Assembly: GCA_028821775.1 (NCBI GenBank)
Contig: JAPKFB010000044.1
Location: 1-41,185, forward strand
Source: Roseibacillus sp.
Lineage (GTDB): Bacteria; Verrucomicrobiota; Verrucomicrobiia; Verrucomicrobiales; Akkermansiaceae
Direction of reading: 5' to 3'
Length of the DNA: 41,185 bases
Below, piece after piece: positions 34,163 to 41,185 of this stretch (positions are counted from its first letter, which is position 1; every line of letters starts with the position of its first letter). Under the pieces are notes generated by a model. The model had not been told where the DNA came from. It did no database searches and saw nothing but the letters and a program-made list of their open reading frames with translations. Both the position numbers and the translations under genes were made by a program.

Positions 34163-35881
34163 TCATACGCCCTTGGCTTTCACAAGAGCGGTCAGTTCCT
34201 TGAGATCCTTGTCCAGGATCGAGCCCGCCTGGGTATCCTTGAAGGTGCGACGTGCGCGATCCATGGCGGCCTGGGCAAACTTGGTTTGCCCTTCTTCGAG
34301 GCAGGATTGCACATAGGGTTGCACGAGTTGGTAGAAGAGATGACCGCCGGCCTTGGTGGAAAGTTTCTGCATTGCGCTGCGGAAGGTCTTGTTGGCCTGC
34401 TCCCAGCGCTTGTTCTCGATGTGCACGAAGACTTTCTCGGCGGCCACCCCGACGACGAGGTCGAAGCGTTGGTTCTTGTTGGTGGCGATAATCTTCCGGA
34501 GGAGGCGGTTGTATTCGCTGGTTTCGCCCGCTTCTTCGAGCAGTCCTAGGAGGCGCTTCTCACCGCGAAAGCGCAGGTCCTTCTGACTTTGGAAGCTGTT
34601 GATCCAATCATTCCAAAAGCGGGTGCGCTGCTTGACGTCGGCATCGGTCTCGGCGAGATGAGCGGCCTCCTGCTCCCAGGCCCAGAGGTATTGTGGTGCC
34701 GCCTTGCGGGCTTCCTGGAGAGCAAAGAGATAGAAGTTGGCCTCGGGATTGAGCTCGGCCCAGGCGAGAGCGTGGCGTGCCTTGATCAGGTTGGGATCGG
34801 CGGCGGAGCGCCGATTGAGAAAGGCGCACTCGGAGTCGGTGAGACGGCGCCAGGTTTGGGGATCAAAGGCTTGGCCGACCGGGTAGTCTTCGCTGCGGAA
34901 CTTGGCGAGGTCGAACTTCCAGCGACCGTAGCCTTCGAGGTAGCCCAACCAGGCGTGCTCGCCGGAATTGCCTTGTCCGAGGAAGACAATGCTGGGCACG
35001 CCCTTGGACTTCGCGGTGTGGGAAGTGAAGTAGGCCTGATCCACGCAGAGACCGCCCTTCTGACCGATGGTGAAGAGTTTGTAGTCGCCATGTGGCCAGA
35101 GGTAGCCCTTCCGCTGGAGGCGGGGCATGTCATACTTGATGGTGGTGAAGAGGCTGTGCAGGTGCTTGACGCTGCGAATCTTCACGGATTGCACGTATTG
35201 AAGCTCTTCAATGGGGACCGGGGTATCGACCACGAACTTGAGGTCGGAGATGGCAAGGTGTTTCAAGTCATAGAAGAGGGCGCCGTCGTGCTGCGATTTG
35301 GCGAAGAAGGCAAAGCGCTTGGAGGGATCAACCACGGTCCGCACAACGGAGCTGGGCTCTACGAAGTGATGGGGCCAGCTGTCGGGAAAGGGTTGATCGA
35401 AGACCAGGCTGATGGCGATCGCAAGCGCGGGAAACTGAAAGGCATCCGTGGCGCGGTTCATGAAGATGCGGCAAAGAATCTGGGCCGCTTTTTCGTGATC
35501 GTCGTAAGGGGAGAGGGCGTTGAGAAAGGCGTCGCGGACCTCGGGTTTTTGAAGCGCGAGGGCCATGAAGGTGCGTTGGGCGCGGAGGTTCTTGAAGAAT
35601 TCGTGCTCGTGCCAATTCTCGGGAAAGAGCGAGAGCCACTTGAGGTGATTGATCCAACCGGTGAAGTTCTTGTTGGCGAGAGCCCGCTTGAGGGTGACGC
35701 GATCTTGGATCGTGAGCAGCTGGTCGTGGATCGACTGCTGTTCCGCGATCCAAGCGTCAGGCGTGGAGTGGGTGGCCCACCACTCGACATTGCTCTTCCT
35801 GGACCAGATCCCCACCTTCGTTTCACCGTGCAGCCCTGCAAGGGTGAGAAAAAACAGAAGGGCGAAGAGGAGGCGAGACAC
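34163..35881 (-). CDS. Exported transglutaminase-like cysteine protein, uncharacterised
   Basis: The 572-residue protein begins with a signal peptide (MSRLLFALLFFLTLAGLHG). Its N-terminal 240 residues are helical (TLKRALANKNFTGWINHLKWLSLFP). A transglutaminase-like core follows with the order Cys-His-Asp: C279 in GGLCVDQAYFTSH, H309 in NSGEHAWLGYL and D324 in WKFDLAKF. This is a typical papain-fold TG-like triad. The C-terminal 230 residues are alpha-helical repeats resembling TPR (QYLWAWEQEAAHLAE, RWEQANKTFRSAMQKL). The family function is unknown; protein modification or peptide hydrolysis is possible. It is divergent from the O-acetylation operon, with about 107 bases between their starts. 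Confidence 0.88.
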   Translation of the reverse strand: MSRLLFALLFFLTLAGLHGETKVGIWSRKSNVEWWATHSTPDAWIAEQQSIHDQLLTIQDRVTLKRALANKNFTGWINHLKWLSLFPENWHEHEFFKNLRAQRTFMALALQKPEVRDAFLNALSPYDDHEKAAQILCRIFMNRATDAFQFPALAIAISLVFDQPFPDSWPHHFVEPSSVVRTVVDPSKRFAFFAKSQHDGALFYDLKHLAISDLKFVVDTPVPIEELQYVQSVKIRSVKHLHSLFTTIKYDMPRLQRKGYLWPHGDYKLFTIGQKGGLCVDQAYFTSHTAKSKGVPSIVFLGQGNSGEHAWLGYLEGYGRWKFDLAKFRSEDYPVGQAFDPQTWRRLTDSECAFLNRRSAADPNLIKARHALAWAELNPEANFYLFALQEARKAAPQYLWAWEQEAAHLAETDADVKQRTRFWNDWINSFQSQKDLRFRGEKRLLGLLEEAGETSEYNRLLRKIIATNKNQRFDLVVGVAAEKVFVHIENKRWEQANKTFRSAMQKLSTKAGGHLFYQLVQPYVQSCLEEGQTKFAQAAMDRARRTFKDTQAGSILDKDLKELTALVKAKGV

Positions 35882-35988
35882 GATCTAATATCATGGCGCA
35901 GGACGAAGGTGCGTCAATCCGGGATTGGGAAGATTGACAGCGAGAGGGGCTGCATCAATCGTGTGGAATGGCGGCAGGAGTGCGTGCG

Positions 35989-37320
35989 ATGATCTTGGTG
36001 GGGTGGGCGGTGGCCACTTCGCTGAGTGCGGAGTCGCTGGAGATTGAGGCCAAGCTTCTGCAGGTGACCCCGGCCCCGACGGTCGAGCAGGTGAGGCCGT
36101 ATCCGCGGGCCTTGGCGACCTATCTATACGAGGTGCAAACAGTGCACGAGGGAACCTACGGGGGGAAGACGATCCTAGTGGTGAAGTGGGCCGTCTGGGA
36201 GCGCGCAATGGTGAAGGGATTACCGTCGAAGATTGGCTCGATGGAGCGGTTGAAGTTGGATCGTCTGCTGGATCATGGAGCCTTCAAGAGGGCGCGGATC
36301 GTGGACAATATTTTAAATCGTGAAATGGTGCTTTACTATGATCCCCTCTCCCGTCCGGCTCCGGCAGTGGCGAAGCTGCTCGCGGGAAAGAGCGGGGAGT
36401 TGGAGAGCGGGGTGGTGAAGGGAAGTGCGGAGGGATGGCTCTTCCTCGCCGATGAGCTCAAGCACGCCGAAACGGGACGATTCTGGGAAAGGGACTGGAA
36501 GAAGGTCTCTCGGGCCGGGGTGGATCCCTTACCCGCGATGTTGGATTTTCAAAGGCGGCTGCAAAAGGTCGGCGTGCAATTGTTGGTGGTGCCTGTTCCG
36601 ACCAAGGTGAGCTTCTATCCCGAACGTTTTTCCAAGGAACTGAAAGGCGACGGAGTGCATTCCGAGTACCTCCACCATATGCGAAAGGCCGGCCTGGCGG
36701 TTCTCGACTTGGATCCTCTCTTCAAGGAGCACCAAAAGGTCGGCGGAAACCGGTTGCTCTATTGTGCGCAAGACTCGCATTGGTCGCCCGAGGCCTGCAA
36801 GCTGACCGCCGGTTTGATTTACGAGCGGATCGAGAGGGCCAAGCCGAAAGTGCGAGCAGATCGAGAGAGCGCCGTGGGCAGGACGCGTGAGATCACGGGG
36901 GATTTGGCGCAGATGCGCTCCGGGCTCAGTTTCCCAAAGGAGCGCATCACCTTCGATGAAGTGATCTATGAGAAGAGTCGAGGCCCCGGGCATGGCTACG
37001 ATCATCCCAAGAGTGAGGTGATCTTGTTGGGCGACAGCCACGTTGCGGTCTTCGGGGATCCGCTCCCCGAGTTGCATGGAATTGGAGGTGGGCTTCCGGA
37101 TTACCTGAATCAGTATTATCCAAGGCGAATTGAAGTGATCGCGGCCTTTGGGGACGGCGTCAACCAAGCGCGGGTGAATCTCTACCGCCAGCGGGGAGGG
37201 AGTCCCAAGCATCGTGACTACTGGGTGAACAAGAGGTGGGTGGTCTGGTGTTTTTCGGCCCGGGAATTCACCCGGGCGGAGAAGTGGAGTACGAAGATTC
37301 CGGTGGTGAAGGACCGCTGA
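35989..37320 (+). CDS. AlgJ/AlgX-like SGNH O-acetyltransferase-associated protein (1)
   Basis: The ATG at 35989 is preferred over 35968 because AGGAG lies nine bases upstream. The 443-residue protein starts with a signal peptide (MILVGWAVATSLSA). Residues 18-105 form a small beta-rich domain (LEIEAKLLQVTPAPTVEQVRP). The SGNH-hydrolase-like domain then carries D262-S-H264-W in QDSHWSPEA and S350 in LGDSHVAVFG, the catalytic Asp-His and Ser of AlgJ/AlgX. Such proteins move acetyl groups onto periplasmic polysaccharide, fed by an MBOAT partner. The next gene starts ten bases after the stop and encodes that partner. The polysaccharide is unknown; no alginate synthesis genes are here. Confidence 0.88.
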   Translation: MILVGWAVATSLSAESLEIEAKLLQVTPAPTVEQVRPYPRALATYLYEVQTVHEGTYGGKTILVVKWAVWERAMVKGLPSKIGSMERLKLDRLLDHGAFKRARIVDNILNREMVLYYDPLSRPAPAVAKLLAGKSGELESGVVKGSAEGWLFLADELKHAETGRFWERDWKKVSRAGVDPLPAMLDFQRRLQKVGVQLLVVPVPTKVSFYPERFSKELKGDGVHSEYLHHMRKAGLAVLDLDPLFKEHQKVGGNRLLYCAQDSHWSPEACKLTAGLIYERIERAKPKVRADRESAVGRTREITGDLAQMRSGLSFPKERITFDEVIYEKSRGPGHGYDHPKSEVILLGDSHVAVFGDPLPELHGIGGGLPDYLNQYYPRRIEVIAAFGDGVNQARVNLYRQRGGSPKHRDYWVNKRWVVWCFSAREFTRAEKWSTKIPVVKDR

Positions 37321-37330
37321 AGCAGAAATC

Positions 37331-38740
37331 GTGGTCTTCAGCACACCCATCTTCCTTTACGGATTTCTGCCACTGGCGCTGGCAGTTTACTACCTGTTGC
37401 CACGGCGGGCGCGCAATGGCTGGTTGGTCGCAGCTAGCTATTTCTTCTATGGCTGGGGAAATCCGCTTTATGTGTTGCTACTTCTCTTCTCAACCCTCTT
37501 GGATTTCGGATGTGGATTGGGCATCGCGAAGAGCGATTCTCGAGCGCGACGCCTCTGCCTGCTCTGGTGTTCGATCGTGGGCAATCTCGGGGTCCTCGCG
37601 TTCTTCAAGTACTCGGGCTTCTTCGCCCAGGTCTCCCATGACCTGGTGGGAGTTCCCGGTGCGGAGACCCTCCTGTTGGCGGGCGGGATCGTGTTGCCGC
37701 TGGGGATCAGTTTCTACACCTTCCAATCGTTGAGCTACACCATCGATGTCTATCGCAGGGAGATCGAACCCACTCGACGCTTCATCGACTTTGCGGCGTA
37801 CGTGGCGCTCTTTCCGCAACTGGTGGCCGGCCCCATCGTGCGCTTCTCGCAATTGGCGGCCGCCCTGCGGGAGCGCCGGGAAACGCGAACCCAGTTCAAC
37901 CAAGGGGTGGGGTTTCTTGTGATTGGACTCTCCAAGAAGTTGCTCCTCGCGAATCCGTGTGGCTCGGTGGCGGACCTAGCCTTTGGCTCGGCGGAACTCG
38001 ATGTCTTGACGGCTTGGATCGGGATGCTGGCCTATTCGTTCCAGATCTACTTCGACTTCAGCGGGTACAGTGAGATGGCGATCGGGCTTGGCCTCATGTT
38101 GGGTTTTGTCCTGCCGCCCAACTTCAAGGCACCCTATCGCGCGACCTCGCTGAGCGACTTCTGGCGGAGGTGGCACATCACGCTGGGCTCGTGGGTGCGC
38201 GACTATCTCTATCATCCGATGGGAGGGAGCCGAAGGGGGCCCGGACGGACGACGATGAATCTCTTCCTCGTGATGGTGCTGGTGGGATTGTGGCATGGCG
38301 CGGCATGGCAGTTCTTGGTCTGGGGTGCGCTGCACGGCCTGTTCCTAGGGTTGGAGCGTGCAATGCGCGCTCGCTTTTCCAAGTGGAGGAAGACGCCCCC
38401 GGCAGTCTTCCAAGTGCTGTTCACCTTTGTGGTGGTGAGCCTGTGCTGGGTGGTCTTCCGCGCGGACTCCCTGGGGGAGGCGGGGGACTACTATGCCGCC
38501 CTTTTTGGGGGCCTTGAGTTGGTGGGGCCGGACTGGTGGACTCGCAGCTTGATACTCTCGTGGGAGACGGGGGCGATCCTGGTGGGAGCCGCGCTGGTGA
38601 CCTGGATGGGGGTTTCAGCCTCCCAATTCGTGGTCGATTCGAAGGGGTGGAAGTGGTTCGTGCTGACCGTTCTCTTCTGGTCGTGCCTTATCGCGATGGG
38701 TGCCCAGGAGGGGAATCCGTTTCTCTATTACTTTTTCTAA
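37331..38740 (+). CDS. MBOAT membrane-bound O-acyltransferase (AlgI-like)
   Basis: The 469-residue polytopic membrane protein (about ten helices) starts at GTG 37331: MVFSTPIFLYGFLPLALAVYYLLPR. Family signatures are FYGWGNPLYVLLL, PLGISFYTFQSLSYTIDVYR, AGPIVRFSQL, FQIYFDFSGYSEMAIGLGLMLG, LSDFWRRWHITLGSWVRDYLYHPMGGSR and GLWHGAAWQFLVWG. The last holds the invariant catalytic MBOAT histidine, H322. It transfers acyl (usually acetyl) groups across the inner membrane for O-acetylation of polysaccharides. It sits between two AlgJ/X-like genes with gaps of 10 and 6 bases, so the three are almost certainly one operon. Confidence 0.95.
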   Translation: MVFSTPIFLYGFLPLALAVYYLLPRRARNGWLVAASYFFYGWGNPLYVLLLLFSTLLDFGCGLGIAKSDSRARRLCLLWCSIVGNLGVLAFFKYSGFFAQVSHDLVGVPGAETLLLAGGIVLPLGISFYTFQSLSYTIDVYRREIEPTRRFIDFAAYVALFPQLVAGPIVRFSQLAAALRERRETRTQFNQGVGFLVIGLSKKLLLANPCGSVADLAFGSAELDVLTAWIGMLAYSFQIYFDFSGYSEMAIGLGLMLGFVLPPNFKAPYRATSLSDFWRRWHITLGSWVRDYLYHPMGGSRRGPGRTTMNLFLVMVLVGLWHGAAWQFLVWGALHGLFLGLERAMRARFSKWRKTPPAVFQVLFTFVVVSLCWVVFRADSLGEAGDYYAALFGGLELVGPDWWTRSLILSWETGAILVGAALVTWMGVSASQFVVDSKGWKWFVLTVLFWSCLIAMGAQEGNPFLYYFF

Positions 38741-38746
38741 CATATC

Positions 38747-40237
38747 GTGCCTGAAGAACCGAAAAACAGATCGATGAGCCTCGCCAAGATGCCCTGCATC
38801 CTGGTGGTAGTGACGATGGGCTACCTGGCAGTGATTCAGTTCGGGAACTTTTTGAGCATTGGCACCTATGGGCGGTGGAGGAGTGAATCGCTGGATGAGG
38901 TCTACCTGAAGGAGAGCGCGAAGTATGTGCGGGCTCCGGTAAATCGAGTGAGAACGTGGATGGGACTCGATGCGAATGATGTCGTGGTGCGGGGGAGCGA
39001 ACTCTACTACCTCCCGGACATCGAACACGTGATGGGCCGCAGCTTCCTGGCGCAAAGGAGAAGAAACAGTCACCTTGCGCTCAAGGAAGAGCCGAGTGAT
39101 GAGCGGACGAAGAGTCCCCTTCCCGCGATCCTCGACTTTGACCGAGAACTCCGTGAGCAGGGGATTCGGCTTGTACTGATGCCAACGCCTTCCAAGGCGA
39201 TGTTCGCTGGGAGGGGGGAGGCGCCGATGCAGAATGCGGGGTTTGCGAGCTTTCTCACAGTGATGGCGAAGCACGGGATCCCGGTTCTCGATCTCGCTCC
39301 GCACTTTGCCGAGCGAGAGAAGAAGGGGGAACCTCTTTTCCTGAAGACCGATAGCCATTGGACTCCCGAGACCATGCGTCTTAGTGCGGAGTTGCTGGCA
39401 GAGTTGATCAGGGAGCGAGGCTTGGTGCCCGCGGGCCGGACCGAAGGCTTTGAAGTGACCTTCCGGAAAGTCACCAACGAGGGAGATCTTGCTGTGCTGC
39501 ACTACGGAGTGGAGAAGAAGAGGTGGAGGGAAACGGTGACGGTGAGTTCCGTGGGATTGGGCGAGGGGCCTCTCAGATGGACACCAGCCCCGGATGCGCC
39601 GGTGCTCTTGTTGGGAGACAGCTTCACGAATGTATTCTCCCTGGACGCCATGAATTGGGGGGTGAGTGGGGGTCTGGGAGAGACCTTGAGCGTAGTGCTG
39701 GGATTCTCGATCGACCGCATTGTACGCAATGCGGACGGCGCCTTTGCAAGTCGGCAGGAGTTGATTCGGCAGCGGGAGAGACTTGAGGGGAAGGCGGTTG
39801 TGGTATGGCAGTTCGCGGCCCGGGAGTTGTCCTTCGGAGATTGGAAGAGATTGCCAATGCCCAAGAGAGGGAGCGATGCTTCCGATGATCCCGGAGGCGA
39901 GGGAGCGATTGAGATTGCAGGGACGATCGCCCAAGTGGCGAAGGTGCCGCCCCTGACGAGGGCGCCTTATCGGCAAGCCGTGATGGAGGTCAAGCTCAAG
40001 AAAGTGAGCGGTTCGAACGGAGAGCTGCCGGCGGAACTCGTGCTCTTAGGCATAGCGATCGATGATCGCAAGCCGACCGCACTCAGCAAATGGAAGGCGG
40101 GCGAGAAGGTGAAGGTGAGGGCCGTGCCCTGGAGTGAGGTGGAGAAGCAGTATGGAAGGCTGCACCGGTTTGCCTTGGAAGATCCGGAGTACGAACTGTT
40201 GGATACGAGGAGAGTCTGGATGGTGCAGGAGCCGTGA
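38747..40237 (+). CDS. AlgJ/AlgX-like SGNH O-acetyltransferase-associated protein (2)
   Basis: The 496-residue protein starts at GTG 38747 (ATG 38774 is an alternative). It has an uncleaved-looking N-terminal membrane segment (PCILVVVTMGYLAVIQFGNFL) that would anchor it in the inner membrane. The SGNH-like domain carries D202-S-H204-W in KTDSHWTPET and S292 in LGDSFTNVF, with Asp-His and Ser in AlgJ-type order. Residues 385-490 form an extra beta-rich domain (IEIAGTIAQVAKVPP, SKWKAGEKVKVRAVPW, VEKQYGRLHRFALEDPEYELL). Weakly similar sequence is at the N-terminus of the first protein. It ends the operon and converges with the MscS gene seven bases on. Confidence 0.88.
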   Translation: MPEEPKNRSMSLAKMPCILVVVTMGYLAVIQFGNFLSIGTYGRWRSESLDEVYLKESAKYVRAPVNRVRTWMGLDANDVVVRGSELYYLPDIEHVMGRSFLAQRRRNSHLALKEEPSDERTKSPLPAILDFDRELREQGIRLVLMPTPSKAMFAGRGEAPMQNAGFASFLTVMAKHGIPVLDLAPHFAEREKKGEPLFLKTDSHWTPETMRLSAELLAELIRERGLVPAGRTEGFEVTFRKVTNEGDLAVLHYGVEKKRWRETVTVSSVGLGEGPLRWTPAPDAPVLLLGDSFTNVFSLDAMNWGVSGGLGETLSVVLGFSIDRIVRNADGAFASRQELIRQRERLEGKAVVVWQFAARELSFGDWKRLPMPKRGSDASDDPGGEGAIEIAGTIAQVAKVPPLTRAPYRQAVMEVKLKKVSGSNGELPAELVLLGIAIDDRKPTALSKWKAGEKVKVRAVPWSEVEKQYGRLHRFALEDPEYELLDTRRVWMVQEP

Positions 40238-40244
40238 TCGGCAG

Positions 40245-41123
40245 TCACACTTGCTCGATCCGCACGCGTGGACTGGCGAGGGGAATGCCATCCGCTTTCA
40301 GTTGCTTGGAGATGTTCTTAAGGACCTCGGATCGGATTTTGGTGCGGTTGCGAACATTCTCGATGCGGTAGCGTCCCTCCATGAGGATGCCGGATCCCAT
40401 GTGGCCGCTCTTGTCGTCCCAGAGGGAACGCACCACGATCTCGGCAGTGTCGGGAAGTACGCGGGCGGTCGCTTGAATGGCGTGGCGGGCGACCTCGCTC
40501 GCCTGCTCGAGGTCGCAGTTGTAGTTCACCTGAAAACGGACCCGCACGCGCACCGGTTCGTCTTCGAAGGAGAAGTTGGTGATGACAGAATTGGCGAGAA
40601 CGTTGTTGGGATAGTTCACGATCACACCGTCCGTGTTGCGCACCTTGGTACGGCGCAAACCCACATCAACGACATCGCCCCAGCCACCCCAGTGAGTGCC
40701 GGGCGACTCGATCTTGACACGATCGCCAATGCGCGCGGGCTGATCGGTGATGAGAAAAATCCCGGCCAGGATGTCGGAGAGCGTTTCCTTGGCCGCGAGG
40801 CCGATGGCAATTCCGACGATGCCCGCGCTGGCGAGGAAGGGCGTGATCTTGATCTCGTGAATCTTGAGAATGACGAGGAGGAGGGCAAAGCTGAGGACGA
40901 TGAGATAGAAGCGCCGGATGAAATAGACCAGGCGATCGTCGAGGTCGTTGTCGGTAGAGCTCGCCAGTTTGTTCAGTGCGCGGATGAGAACGAGGCGGAC
41001 GAAGAGGTGGATGAGAAAGGCCCCCGCCACTGCGATGCCGGTTTGTTCCCAAGAAGGAAGAGTAGTCCACCATTTGGCAAGGGCGGAAGGTTCGCTGGCT
41101 GCTAGAATAGGGATGTGGAGCAT
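40245..41123 (-). CDS. mscS: MscS-family small-conductance mechanosensitive channel
   Basis: The 292-residue inner-membrane protein has three predicted helices. The third (ITPFLASAGIVGIAIGLAAKETLSDILAGIFLI) is the pore-lining Gly/Ala-rich helix of MscS. The following beta domain reads RIGDRVKIE, GDVVDVGLRRTKVRNTDGVIVNYPNNVLANSVITNFS, which is diagnostic. An alpha/beta C-terminal domain completes the channel. It opens under membrane tension to release solutes after osmotic downshock. The length is close to E. coli MscS (286). The start is ATG 41123. It converges with the O-acetylation operon, and GTGA/TCAC around the two stops forms only a tiny hairpin. Confidence 0.96.
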   Translation of the reverse strand: MLHIPILAASEPSALAKWWTTLPSWEQTGIAVAGAFLIHLFVRLVLIRALNKLASSTDNDLDDRLVYFIRRFYLIVLSFALLLVILKIHEIKITPFLASAGIVGIAIGLAAKETLSDILAGIFLITDQPARIGDRVKIESPGTHWGGWGDVVDVGLRRTKVRNTDGVIVNYPNNVLANSVITNFSFEDEPVRVRVRFQVNYNCDLEQASEVARHAIQATARVLPDTAEIVVRSLWDDKSGHMGSGILMEGRYRIENVRNRTKIRSEVLKNISKQLKADGIPLASPRVRIEQV

Positions 41124-41185
41124 TCCTCGAAATCAGTTAGATCGACGGAACTTGCCATGGTCCGTCCGGGGAGTCGAGGACCGGA

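Noticed and set aside
41124..41185. Possible gene start on the plus strand at the right edge
   Set aside because: An ATG near 41157 opens a frame to the window edge, but ten codons without signature cannot be supported.
1..41185. Insertion sequences, prophage or CRISPR array
   Set aside because: No transposase, integrase, terminal inverted repeat pair around a gene, or regular direct-repeat array was seen.

Overview
The window looks like chromosomal DNA from a GC-rich member of the Verrucomicrobiota/Planctomycetota group, most likely Verrucomicrobiota. This is inferred from gene content: an exported formylglycine-type sulfatase, a kinase-like/FGE-like membrane fusion, a vanadium haloperoxidase with a C-terminal beta-sandwich tail, a PEP-CTERM gene remnant, many Sec signal peptides and mostly absent or weak Shine-Dalgarno sequences. 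No insertion sequence, phage gene or CRISPR array was seen.

Layout. Positions 1-8078 hold the start of a cytochrome-c-like gene, a vanadium haloperoxidase and a SixA-type phosphatase (all minus), then alaS, a PhoD-like phosphatase and a PH-domain membrane protein (plus). A tRNA-Val(UAC) lies at 8590-8665. Positions 8734-12146 carry uncharacterised genes, including a 343-residue protein whose motifs suggest a kinase fold. Positions 12668-23248 are a plus-strand run: lipoamide dehydrogenase, a pseudokinase/FGE-like membrane protein, a secreted protein, an amidase, the Nnr NAD(P)HX repair enzyme, an HtrA protease, an OmpA-like protein and an M23 peptidase. The last three form an envelope-maintenance cluster.

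Positions 23544-29549 are minus strand: sulfatase, queA, a glycoside hydrolase/glycosyltransferase fusion, and selD. The selD reading frame runs through an in-frame TGA exactly at the catalytic cysteine position, so it is read here as a selenoprotein that starts at 29549, not at an internal GTG. Positions 29699-33599 encode an exported S9 peptidase and a purple-acid-phosphatase-like enzyme. Positions 33600-34162 contain an inverted-repeat-rich element and a decayed PEP-CTERM gene. Positions 34163-35881 (minus) encode an exported transglutaminase-like protein. It diverges from a three-gene polysaccharide O-acetylation operon: AlgJ/X-like, MBOAT AlgI-like, AlgJ/X-like (35989-40237). A MscS channel gene (40245-41123, minus) closes the window.

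The most notable points are the selenocysteine SelD, the GH-A/GT2 fusion, the O-acetylation operon whose two SGNH-like proteins appear to carry a related accessory domain at opposite ends, the candidate new kinase family, and two unexplained clusters of inverted repeats.
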